A DNA stretch of 64,000 nucleotides, from assembly GCA_963791325.1 (NCBI GenBank), contig CAWBRU010000010.1:62001-126000 (forward strand), in the 5' to 3' direction. A program made the position numbers and the translations under genes. The notes below the pieces were generated by a model that was given only the letters and a program-made list of their open reading frames with translations, did no database searches and was not told where the DNA came from. Below, piece after piece: positions 36,040-44,113 of this stretch (its first letter is position 1; each line of letters opens with the position of its first letter). The DNA is from JBEVJK01 sp963791325. GTDB lineage: Bacteria; Pseudomonadota; Alphaproteobacteria; Rhizobiales; Rhizobiaceae.

Positions 36040-37758
36040 ATGCCGCATGACACGCCCCTGATCGCCACCATCGTCGCCGGTCTCGGGCTCGCCTTCGTCT
36101 TCGGCGCGCTCGCCAACCGGTTCCGCATCCCGCCGCTGGTCGGCTACCTGGTCGCCGGCGTGCTGGTCGGACCGCATCACGCCGGGCTTCGTCGCCGACC
36201 AGCATCTGGCGCTGCGAGCTGGCCGAAATCGGCGTCATCCTGCTGATGTTCGGGGTCGGGCTGCATTTCTCGCTGAAGGACCTGCTGTCGGTGCGCGCCA
36301 TTGCCGTGCCGGGCGCGGTCGTCCAGATCGGCCTGGCGACGCCGCTGGGCGCCGGGCTCGGCTGGTGGCTGGGCTGGTCGCTCGGCGCCGGGCTGGTGTT
36401 CGGCCTGGCGCTGTCGGTGGCCAGCACGGTCGTGCTGCTGCGCGCCCTGCAGGAGCGGCGGCTGATCGACACCGAGCGCGGCCACATCGCCGTCGGCTGG
36501 CTGATCGTCGAGGACCTCGCGATGGTGCTGGCGCTGGTGCTGCTGCCGGCGCTGTGCGGGCCTTCTCGGCGGCGCCGGTCCGAGCCGCCGGCGGCCACGC
36601 GGCGCTGTGGACGGTGCTTGGCCTGACCCTGGTCAAGGTGGTTGCCTTCGTCGTCTTGATGCTGGTCGTCGGGCGCCGGGTCATCCCCTGGGTGCTGCAC
36701 TGCGTCGCCCATACCGGCTCGCGCGAGCTGTTCCGCCTGGCGGTGCTGGCCATCGCGCTCGGCGTCGCCTTCGGCGCGGCCAAGCTGTTCGGCGTGTCGC
36801 TTCGCGCTCGGCGCCTTCTTCGCCGGCATGATCATGAGCGAGTCGCGAGCTCAGCCACCGCGCCGCCGAGGAATCGCTGCCGCTGCGCGACGCCTTCGCG
36901 GTGCTGTTCTTCGTCTCGGTCGGCATGCTGTTCGACCCGATCGAGCCTGTTCGCGCAACCCCTGGCCGATCCTGGCGACCGCTGTTCATCATCGTTGTCG
37001 GCAAGTCGCTGGCCGCGCTGCTGATCGTGCTGGCGTTCCGCTACCCGCTCGGCACCGCGCTGACGATTTCGGCGAGCCTGGCCCAGATCGGCGAGTTCTC
37101 CTTCATCCTGGCCGAGCTCGGCGTCGCCTTGAACCTGCTGCCGGAGCAGGGCCGCGACCTGATCCTGGCCGGCGCCATCCTGTCGATCCTGATCAATCCG
37201 CTGATCTTCGCGGCTGCCGACCGGCTGCGGGCGCTGAACGAACGCCCGGAGATCGTCCCCGGCAGCGGCGGCGACGCGGCCGCAGCGCCGGGTGACGCCG
37301 GCGACGGCCTGGTGCCGACCAAGCTCGCCGATCACACGATCCTGGTCGGCTATGGGCGGGTCGGCAGCCTGGTCGGCGCGGCGCTGACCAAGGCGGGAAT
37401 CCCGTTCCTGGTGATCGAAGATGGCGACAAGCCGCTGACCAGGCTGCGCACCGAAGGCGTCGAGATCATTGTCGGCAACGCCGCCGATGAGAACGTCTTC
37501 GCAGCGGCGCGGCCGGCTGCGGCGGCCCGGCTGATCCTGGCCGTGCCCAACGCCTTCGAGGCCGGCCAGGTGATTGCGCGGGCGCGGTCGGTCAACCCCG
37601 GGATCAAGATCGCGGCGCGGGCCCATTCGGAGGCCGAAGTCGAGCACTTGACCGGGCTCGGCGCCGACACCGTCATCATGGGCGAGCGCGAAATCGCCCG
37701 CGGCATCGTCGAGGCGGTGCTGAGCGACAATCCGCCGACCGAGGACGCACTCCAATAA
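36040..37758 (+). pseudogene. KefB/YbaL-like cation:proton antiporter, multiply frameshifted
   Basis: Reassembled from several frames, this is a CPA2 antiporter with about 12 membrane segments (residues 5-390) and a C-terminal TrkA-N/RCK domain (HTILVGYGRVGSLVGAALTK). Single extra bases are needed near 36175, 36215, 36800, 36846, 36940, 36953 and 36981 and one missing base near 36560; with these the protein reads through well (GMIMSESELSHRAAEESLPL, for example). No in-frame substitution decay is seen, so sequencing error or very recent damage is likely. The start at ATG 36040 has GGAAG before it. If intact it would exchange K+ or Na+ for protons under NAD(P) or ligand control. Confidence 0.8.
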
Positions 37759-37766
37759 GCCCCAGA

Positions 37767-38516
37767 CTAGACGTGCTGGCCGCCATTGATGTGGATTTCC
37801 GAGCCGGTGACGTAAGACGCCTGGCCGGAGCACAGGAAGAAGATGATGTCGGCGACCTCCGAGGTGGAGCCCAGCCGGCGCAGCGGGATGCCTTCGATGA
37901 GCCGATCGGTGCCGGGCGACAGGATGGCAGTGTCGATCTCGCCGGGCGCGATCGCGTTGACGCGGATGCCATGCGGCCCGAAGTCGCCCGCCATCTCGCG
38001 GGTCAGCGAGCCGAGCGCGGCCTTGGAGGTGGCGTAGGCGGTCCCGGCAAACGGGTGGACGCGGGTGCCGGCGATCGAGGTGAGGTTGACGATCGAGCCC
38101 TGTCCGGCCGCGAGCTCCCGGAACAGCCCGCGGGCGAGCATGATCGGGGCGAAGAAATTGACCTGGAAGACCTCGCGCCAGACATGCATCGGCGTGTCGA
38201 TCGAGTTCAGGCGGCCGCCGTCCTTCAGCTTCGGCGAGATCCCGGCATTGTTGACCAGCGCATTGAGGTGGCCGCCATGGGCCTCGAGCCGGTGGCGGAT
38301 CTCCGAGACGGCAATGCCGACGTCCTCGGGATCCGAAAGATCGACCTTGATATGGTCCTCGGGGCCGGCGGGCCAGGGGCAATCCTCGGCGAACGCCTGG
38401 CGCGAACAGGTGATCACCCGCCAGCCTTCGCGCGAGAAGCGCTTGACCGTGGCGTGGCCGATGCCGCGGCTGGCGCCGGTGAGCACGATCGTCTTGCGGG
38501 TGTCGGGTTCTGCCAT
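37767..38516 (-). CDS. Short-chain dehydrogenase/reductase
   Basis: A 249-residue classical SDR. The cofactor motif TGASRGIG is near residue 14, NNAG near 92, catalytic Ser in NLTSIAG, and the YATSK catalytic Tyr/Lys near 160. Arg after the Gly motif region and the strand VITCSRQ suggest NADP preference, but this is uncertain. The substrate is unknown. The start at 38516 precedes the conserved strand; in-frame codons upstream are unlike SDRs. It converges with the kefB-like gene eight bases away. Confidence 0.92.
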   Translation of the reverse strand: MAEPDTRKTIVLTGASRGIGHATVKRFSREGWRVITCSRQAFAEDCPWPAGPEDHIKVDLSDPEDVGIAVSEIRHRLEAHGGHLNALVNNAGISPKLKDGGRLNSIDTPMHVWREVFQVNFFAPIMLARGLFRELAAGQGSIVNLTSIAGTRVHPFAGTAYATSKAALGSLTREMAGDFGPHGIRVNAIAPGEIDTAILSPGTDRLIEGIPLRRLGSTSEVADIIFFLCSGQASYVTGSEIHINGGQHV

Positions 38517-38596
38517 GAACTGGCCTCCAGTTCCGCTATGTAGCGGACCGGCGGTGGTTTTGCGAGGCCGGGCGTCGTCCGGCCGAGCCGGCGGCT

Positions 38597-38694
38597 GGAG
38601 CATCATCCGGAAAAGTGGACCCCGGATTTCCCAAAAGATCTCGCTCGATCAGAGGATTAGAGCAAGGCGGCAATTCCCGAAAAACGGCATCCCG
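38597..38694. repeat. Degenerate palindromic repeat (second family)
   Basis: GAGCATCATCCGGAAAAGTG, then CCCGGATTTCCCAAAAGATC followed by TCGCTC, resembles another rhizobial repeat with a GAGCATGATC...GATCATGCTC stem, here damaged. A fragment (TTAGAGCAAGGCGGCAATTC) of the copy A-C type follows. The block separates the SDR start from the end of the PBP1A gene. Confidence 0.5.
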
Positions 38695-38696
38695 GT

Positions 38697-41009
38697 CTAC
38701 GGATTTCCCAACAGCACGTCGAGCAGCGAGCCTTGTCGGCGCACGTTCGGGCCGCCCACGTCGGCCGGCGGCACCGGCCGGCGGATCGACGCCGTCGGCA
38801 AGGTTGCGGGCGGCGCGTCGAAGCGGCCATCGGCCTCGGCCGGCTGGTCCGGCGCGTCGGGGATGGCAATCTGCGGCTCGGGCGAAGCCTGCGGCAGCGG
38901 CTGGCGGGCAGCCTGGCGCTCGGGCGCGGCCGGTTGGGCAGACGGCGCTTGCGGCTCGGGCGGCACCCCTACGGGCGCGTCGGGAAGATCAGTCGCCGAC
39001 ACCGTCGCCGGCGGCACGGCGGCTTCCGGCTGCGGCTGCGGCTGCCAGTCGCCGGGCAGCTGAGCAATCGGCAGCCCCTGATGGGCAGCCACCATGAAAT
39101 CGTGCCAGGCGACGACCGGCAGCGAGCCGCCGGTGATATTGCGGGTGGCCTCCGCATCGTCATTGCCGAACCACACCCCGGTAGTGAGATCGGCGGTATA
39201 GCCGATGAACCAGGCATCGCGCGAGTTCTGGCTGGTGCCGGTCTTGCCCGCGGCCGGCCAGGCGAAGGCCGCCTTGCGGCCGGTACCGGCATCGACGGTC
39301 TGGCGCATCATCGCGTTCATCATGCCGACGATCTCGGGGCTGATCACCCGGCTCGCCGTGCTCGCGGCATTCTCGTAGAGCACCTCGCCGCCGGTGGTGG
39401 TGATGCGCTGGACGAAGTGTATGTCGGGCTTGTAGCCGCCATTGGCGAACGGCACATAGGCGGCGGTGAGCTCGAGCGGCGTCACCTCGGAGGTTCCGAG
39501 CGCGATCGAGACGTTGGACTGCAGCTTCGATTCGATCCCCAGCCGGTGCGCCGCCTCGATCACTGCGTCCGGGCCGACCTCCATGGCAAGCTGAGCGGCG
39601 ACCGAGTTCAGCGACTTGGCAAGCGCCGTCGCCAGGGTCACCCTGCCGTAATATTTGCCGCCGTAATTGTCGGGGGTCCAGTTGCCGATGCGGATCGGCG
39701 CATCGTTGCGGACGCTGTCGGGCGTGCGCCCCTGTTCCAGGGCGGCTAGATAGACGAACGGCTTGAATGCCGATCCCGGCTGGCGCCGCGCTTCGGAGGC
39801 GCGGTCGAACTGGCTGTCGGCATAGTCGGCGCCCCCGACCATGGCTTTGACCGCGCCCGAATTGTCGATCGACACCAGCGCCCCTTGGGTGACCTTGAGC
39901 TTGTCGCCCTTGGCCTCGATCAGGCTGCGGATCGACTTCTCGGCGATCTTTTGCAGGTGAAGGTCGACGGTGGAATCGACGATGACGTCGCTGCGGACCT
40001 CGCCGATCAGCGTCGGCAGCTCGTCCATGATCCGGTCGGCGACGTAGTTTTCCGAGCCCGTCCAGTAGGCCGAGGCGCGCGTCGCCGGTGCCGCAAGCGC
40101 GCTGGCGAGTTCCTTGTCGCCGATCATGCCCTGCTCGCGCATGGCCGCCAGCACCAGCCGGGCACGCTCTTCCGCCGCCTTGGGGTCGCGCGCCGGCGAA
40201 AGCCGCGACGGCGCCTTGAGCAGCCCGGCCAGCAGCGCCGCCTCAGCCAGGCTGACGTCACGCGCGCCCTTGCCGAAATAACGCCGCGAGGCGGCTTCGA
40301 CGCCATAGGAACCGGAGCCGAAATAGACCCTGTTGAGGTACATCTCGAGGATCTGATCCTTGCTGTATTTGTGCTCGAGCCACAGCGCCAGAAGCACCTC
40401 CTGGACCTTTCGCTCGACCGTCCGCTCGGGTTTTAGAAACAGGTTCTTGGCCAGCTGCTGGGTGAGCGTGGAGCCGCCTTGCGACACCCGGCGCTCGATA
40501 AGGTTGGAGGCCATCGCCCGCACCAGGCCGAGCGGATCGACGCCGATATGCTGATAGAAGCGGCGGTCCTCGATGGCCACCACCGCCTCAGGGATGTAGG
40601 GCGACATCTCGCTGAGCTTGAGCGCCTCGCCCCCGGTCAGGCCGCGATTGGCGATCAGCTGGCCGTCGGCGGAGACGATGCGAACATTGGGCGGCCGGTC
40701 GGGGATCGCCCACGTGGTCGCGCTTGGCATATGCGCGCCGTAGTAGATGACCAGGCCGGCGAGGCCGATGCCGCCCCAGATCGCGAGCACGACCAGCCAA
40801 TAGAACAGCCGCCCGAAGGAGCGGAACAGCCCGCGCCCGGGGGGCTTGCGGGAGCGCCGGCCTCGCGGCGGCCGATCCGGCTGGCGGGCGCGACGGCGGG
40901 CAGGCGGCATCACGCGGTCCTCTTCGCTGAGCGACAGCCCGGCAGCTTGCGCCGGTGCCGGTTCGCCGAAGCTCGGCTCGATCCGCCCGTCATCGTTCCG
41001 CTTGGCCAT
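38697..41009 (-). CDS. Penicillin-binding protein 1A family
   Basis: A 770-residue bifunctional peptidoglycan synthase. Order: cytoplasmic basic N-terminus, one membrane anchor (LFYWLVVLAIWGGIGLAGLV near residue 68), GT51 glycosyltransferase (EDRRFYQHIGVDP, STLTQQLAKNLFLKPER), transpeptidase with active-site Ser in GSAFKPF, SLN in KSLNSVAAQ and KTG in AGKTGTSQNS, and a Pro/Ala/Glu-rich disordered tail of about 120 residues. It is inner-membrane anchored with its enzymes in the periplasm. A CtrA-like box lies 55 bases before its start. It is monocistronic. Confidence 0.94.
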   Translation of the reverse strand: MAKRNDDGRIEPSFGEPAPAQAAGLSLSEEDRVMPPARRRARQPDRPPRGRRSRKPPGRGLFRSFGRLFYWLVVLAIWGGIGLAGLVIYYGAHMPSATTWAIPDRPPNVRIVSADGQLIANRGLTGGEALKLSEMSPYIPEAVVAIEDRRFYQHIGVDPLGLVRAMASNLIERRVSQGGSTLTQQLAKNLFLKPERTVERKVQEVLLALWLEHKYSKDQILEMYLNRVYFGSGSYGVEAASRRYFGKGARDVSLAEAALLAGLLKAPSRLSPARDPKAAEERARLVLAAMREQGMIGDKELASALAAPATRASAYWTGSENYVADRIMDELPTLIGEVRSDVIVDSTVDLHLQKIAEKSIRSLIEAKGDKLKVTQGALVSIDNSGAVKAMVGGADYADSQFDRASEARRQPGSAFKPFVYLAALEQGRTPDSVRNDAPIRIGNWTPDNYGGKYYGRVTLATALAKSLNSVAAQLAMEVGPDAVIEAAHRLGIESKLQSNVSIALGTSEVTPLELTAAYVPFANGGYKPDIHFVQRITTTGGEVLYENAASTASRVISPEIVGMMNAMMRQTVDAGTGRKAAFAWPAAGKTGTSQNSRDAWFIGYTADLTTGVWFGNDDAEATRNITGGSLPVVAWHDFMVAAHQGLPIAQLPGDWQPQPQPEAAVPPATVSATDLPDAPVGVPPEPQAPSAQPAAPERQAARQPLPQASPEPQIAIPDAPDQPAEADGRFDAPPATLPTASIRRPVPPADVGGPNVRRQGSLLDVLLGNP

Positions 41010-41064
41010 GCGCCCGCGATCCCGTCCCCTGGTGCGGTCTCGGATGGAAGTTAAATGCGGCGAT

Positions 41065-41079
41065 TTAAGGAGGCCTTAA
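41065..41079. promoter_or_regulatory. CtrA-like box before the PBP1A gene
   Basis: TTAAGGAGGCCTTAA is TTAA-N7-TTAA and itself palindromic, 55 bases from the PBP1A start. CtrA sites usually end in TTAAC; this one has TTAAA on both strands, so it is a weaker match than the box at 246-261. Confidence 0.35.
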
Positions 41080-41284
41080 AGGCGTCTCCGCGGCATGGTG
41101 AAAGGGCCCGCGCCGCCGCCGGCCGGGCCCTCATCGTGTCACCTGCAATTGTTGCCGAGCTGTCTACCCCACCGGCCCGCCCGCGACTTGCGGCAAGCCG
41201 CCAATCGCTTGCTCGCGCAAGCAACGGTTCGCTTGCTATACGATCTGCCCTATGGTGACCCGGCATCGCTGACGGGAGGCAGCC

Positions 41285-41683
41285 ATTTTCGCATTCGCAT
41301 GGACGGCCACGATCGTCGCCGCGATGCTGCTCGCCGGCTGCGCCCAGCTCAGGCCGCTGCAGGCGCCGCCCGCCGACGAAGTCCCGGCCGTCACCGTGGC
41401 GGATAAGCGACCGGACCGGGCCACCGATCTCGGCCCGGTCGAGGCGACCAGCTGCCTCAACCGGCTTTGGGATCCGCGGCCCGGCTGGGACATCGCGCTC
41501 GATGCCCTGAAGAGCGTTGCCGCCGCGAAAGGCGCCGATGCCCTGACCGACGTCACCTATGGCGAGGCCAGCGTGTTCTTGTGTCCGACCGCGCTCAAGG
41601 TCTCCGGCACGGCGCTCAAGCTGCCGCCGCCCGGGCCGGGCGAGGCGCGCCCCGCGGCGGCCTCTTTACCCTTGCAATCCTAG
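41285..41683 (+). CDS. Small lipoprotein with possible ATT start
   Basis: A lipoprotein of about 132 residues: a hydrophobic leader ending in a lipobox LLAGC, cysteine near residue 19, then a mature part with SCLNRLWDPRPGWDIALDAL and ALTDVTYGEASVFLCPTA. No ATG, GTG or TTG lies between the upstream stop (41270) and the leader; the ATG at 41324 would leave only MLLAGC. A good ribosome-binding site (GGGAGG, 41274-41279) is followed six bases later by ATT at 41285, which would give a complete signal peptide. Alternatively one base is wrong. The family resembles small periplasmic lipoproteins of Rhizobiales but I cannot name it. Confidence 0.6.
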   Translation: MFAFAWTATIVAAMLLAGCAQLRPLQAPPADEVPAVTVADKRPDRATDLGPVEATSCLNRLWDPRPGWDIALDALKSVAAAKGADALTDVTYGEASVFLCPTALKVSGTALKLPPPGPGEARPAAASLPLQS

Positions 41684-41709
41684 ACACCTCCAAGCAGTTC
41701 GGACCGCGT

Positions 41710-42327
41710 TCAGCTGTGAGCGAAAATGTCCTCATCCGCCCAGCCGGCGAGATCCAGGCGGGCACGGCTGGGAAGGAAGCGGAAGCAGGCCTCCGCCAGA
41801 TCGGTTCGGCCCTCGCGCGCCAGGCGGGCGGACAGCGCCTCGCGCAGCCGGTGCAGGTAAAGCACGTCGGACGCGGCGTAGTCGAGCTGCTCGGGAGTGA
41901 GAGACTCGGCTGCCCAATCGGACGATTGCTGGGCCTTGGACAGGTTGATGCCGAGAAGCTCGGCGCAAAGGTCCTTCAGCCCGTGCCGATCGGTGTAGGT
42001 GCGGGTCAAGCGCGAGGCGATCTTGGTGCAGAACGCCGGTTCGGGGAGCACGCCGAAGCTGTGATAGAGCACCGCGATGTCGAACCGGCCGTAGTGAAAC
42101 AGCTTAGTCACCCCGGGGTCGACGAGCAGCGCGACAAGATTGGGGGCACTGCGCTGGCCGGGCGCGATCTGGACGATGTCCGCAGTGCCGTCGCCGGGCG
42201 ACAGCTGGACCACGCACAGCCGGTCGCGATGCGGGTTGAGCCCGAGCGTCTCGGTGTCGATAGCCACTGCGCGGCCGCGGTAGTCGGCCAGGTCGGGCAG
42301 GTCATGGCGGTGGCAGCGGATCGTCAT
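41710..42327 (-). CDS. Ribonuclease D-type 3'-5' exonuclease
   Basis: A 205-residue DEDDy exonuclease comprising only the catalytic domain: VAIDTETLGLNPHRDRL (exo I), FHYGRFDIAVL (exo II), and LDYAASDVLYLHRL (exo III, with Tyr). The HRDC domain of E. coli RNase D is missing, as in other short alphaproteobacterial members. It trims RNA 3' ends. Its ATG overlaps the stop of the M20 peptidase gene (ATGA), so the two are coupled. Confidence 0.9.
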   Translation of the reverse strand: MTIRCHRHDLPDLADYRGRAVAIDTETLGLNPHRDRLCVVQLSPGDGTADIVQIAPGQRSAPNLVALLVDPGVTKLFHYGRFDIAVLYHSFGVLPEPAFCTKIASRLTRTYTDRHGLKDLCAELLGINLSKAQQSSDWAAESLTPEQLDYAASDVLYLHRLREALSARLAREGRTDLAEACFRFLPSRARLDLAGWADEDIFAHS

Positions 42328-43721
42328 CGGCCGGTCCGCCTGTGGCTGAGCGCATCGAGAATGCGGGCCCAGGAACGCTGCCCCTTGTGGAACGACTGCA
42401 GGTCGTATTTCTCGTTGGGCGAGTGGATGCGGTCGTCGGAGAGGGCGAAGCCGACGAGCAGCGAATCCATGCCGAGCAGGCTCTTGAAGTCGCCGACCAC
42501 GGGAATCGAGCCGCCCATGGCGATCATCACGGCCGGCTTCGGCCATTCCGCAGCGAGCGCCCGCTTGGCCTCGGCCAGAAACGGCGCGTCGTAGGGCAGC
42601 TGGATGGCCGGCGAGCCGCCATGTGCTGCAAAGCTTGCCGAGCAGTCGGCCGGCAGCCGCGCTTCGACGAAGCGGCGAAAGGCTGCCCGGATGGCATCGG
42701 GATCCTGTTTGTGCACGAGCCGGAAGGAGATCTTGGCGGAGGCTTCGGCCGCGATCACCGTCTTGAAGCCTTGGCCGGTGTAGCCGCCCCAAATTCCGTT
42801 CACCTCGGCCGTCGGCCGCGCCCAGACCATTTCAAGCACGCTGCGCCCCGCCTCACCGGCCGGCACCGACAGGCCGATCGGCCCCAAGAAGCTCTCGGGC
42901 GTCGTACCGAGCCCTTGCCATTGCTGCAGGATCCCGGGGGGCGTCTCCTCGACACCGTCGTAGAATCCGGCGAGGGAGATCCGCCCGTCGGGGCCGTGAA
43001 GGTCGGCCAGGATCCCGGCCAGGATGCGGATCGGGTTGGCGGCGGCGCCACCGAACTCGCCCGAGTGCAGATCGCGGTCGGCGGCTTTGATGGTGACCAT
43101 CTCGCCGACCAACCCGCGCAGTCCGACCGAGATCGCCGGTGTCTGGCGGTCCCACATGCCGGTATCGCAGATCAGCGCGAGGTCGGCCTTGAGCTCGGCG
43201 GCATTGGCCTCGAGAAACGGGCGCAGCGACGGCGAGCCCGATTCTTCCTCGCCCTCGAACAGCACGGTGATCCGGCACGGCAGCTCGCCATGCTCGGCCC
43301 GCCACGCCCGGCACGCCTCGACAAACAGCATCAGCTGACCCTTGTCGTCGGATGCGCCGCGGGCGCGGATCACCTTGACCCCGTCCTGGTCGGCGAGCGC
43401 CGGCTCGAACGGATCCGTGCTCCACAGCTCGATCGGATCGACCGGCTGGACGTCGTAGTGGCCGTAGAACAAGAGATGGGGTGCGCCGGCAGGCCCTGGA
43501 TAGTGGCCGACCACCATCGGGTGGCCTGGTGTTGGCCGCGCTTCGGCCTCGAAGCCGATGGTTCTGAGATCCCGCGCCAGCCAGTCGGCCGCGCTGCGGC
43601 ACGCACCGCTGTAGGCGGGGTCGGTCGAGATCGACTTGATCCGCAACAGCGCGAACAGGCGTTCGAGACTGGCCTCGAAATCGCGGTCCAGGCGGGCAAG
43701 CACGGGGTCAAGGCGGGTCAC
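42324..43721 (-). CDS. M20/M28-type dipeptidase
   Basis: A 465-residue zinc exopeptidase of the M20 dipeptidase (CNDP-like) group. Zinc ligands and neighbours are visible in FYGHYDVQPVD, RGASDDKGQLML, FEGEEESGSPS and, later, GGSIPVVGDF; the dimerisation domain is inserted in the middle (GGYTGQGFKTVI). It probably releases amino acids from dipeptides in the cytosol. I chose GTG at 43721 (VTRLDPVLARL), which has AAGGA upstream; an in-frame TTG at 43769 would extend it into the sRNA region. Confidence 0.9.
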   Translation of the reverse strand: MTRLDPVLARLDRDFEASLERLFALLRIKSISTDPAYSGACRSAADWLARDLRTIGFEAEARPTPGHPMVVGHYPGPAGAPHLLFYGHYDVQPVDPIELWSTDPFEPALADQDGVKVIRARGASDDKGQLMLFVEACRAWRAEHGELPCRITVLFEGEEESGSPSLRPFLEANAAELKADLALICDTGMWDRQTPAISVGLRGLVGEMVTIKAADRDLHSGEFGGAAANPIRILAGILADLHGPDGRISLAGFYDGVEETPPGILQQWQGLGTTPESFLGPIGLSVPAGEAGRSVLEMVWARPTAEVNGIWGGYTGQGFKTVIAAEASAKISFRLVHKQDPDAIRAAFRRFVEARLPADCSASFAAHGGSPAIQLPYDAPFLAEAKRALAAEWPKPAVMIAMGGSIPVVGDFKSLLGMDSLLVGFALSDDRIHSPNEKYDLQSFHKGQRSWARILDALSHRRTGR

Positions 43722-43796
43722 GGCTGGGTCCTTCGCAATCAGCGCGGGCACCCTAGAGCCACGGGTCAAAAACGGAAAGACCGGAGATCGCCGAGG

Positions 43797-43946
43797 ACAG
43801 AAAAATGCCGCCGTGGTGGAGGGGGAACCACGGCGGCCTTACTTGAAACGATGCGGCAGCCCGGAGAGGGGGATAAGGCTGCCGCAATTTGTCCGGTAAG
43901 GCGGGGGACGGGCCTGTCCCGGACTTCGGCTGTAAAACGCTGCCGA
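43797..43946 (-). ncRNA. Candidate small RNA with C-rich hairpin loops (alpha-r14/cuckoo-like)
   Basis: Between polA and the M20 gene the minus strand holds two perfect hairpins in tandem: 43852-43861 with 43877-43886 (10 bp, loop TTATCCCCCTCTCCG) and 43807-43817 with 43827-43837 (11 bp, loop TCCCCCTCC). The second is followed by ATTTTTCT, so it is a Rho-independent terminator. A weaker hairpin upstream (43891-43924) also exposes a TCCCCC stretch. Loops rich in CCCCUCC resemble anti-Shine-Dalgarno loops of rhizobial alpha-r14 and Rhodobacter cuckoo RNAs. The expected transcript is about 150 nt. Confidence 0.65.
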
Positions 43947-43952
43947 TAGTCG

Positions 43953-43983
43953 ATATTTGGAAACCGGAAAGAGGCGATTCAAG
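43953..43983 (-). promoter_or_regulatory. RpoH-like promoter for the candidate sRNA
   Basis: On the minus strand CTTGAA (43983-43978), 17 bases, then CCAAATAT (43960-43953) fits an RpoH-like heat-shock promoter and would start transcription near 43946, just upstream of the C-rich hairpins. Similar RNAs in Rhodobacter are RpoH-dependent, which makes the pair more convincing than either alone. Confidence 0.45.
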
Positions 43984-44113
43984 GGCACGAAAATTACAAG
44001 TTCGTAACAAACCCGTGATACGCGCGCGACCTGTCAGCTGAGATGCCGCCGGACGGCTTGCCGGGGGTCGTCGGGATAGACACCCCGGCGGCTGCGCTGT
44101 AGGCCTACCGCCC

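Noticed and set aside
41095..41150. G+C-rich dyad after the PBP1A promoter region as a terminator
   Set aside because: GGGCCCGC and GCCGGGCCC segments can pair, but no T-run follows on either strand.
43891..43924. Third hairpin of the candidate sRNA
   Set aside because: The 6-bp GTCCGG/CCGGAC stem competes with an internal GGGAC/GTCCC pairing that would hide the C-rich stretch; not counted as a firm element.
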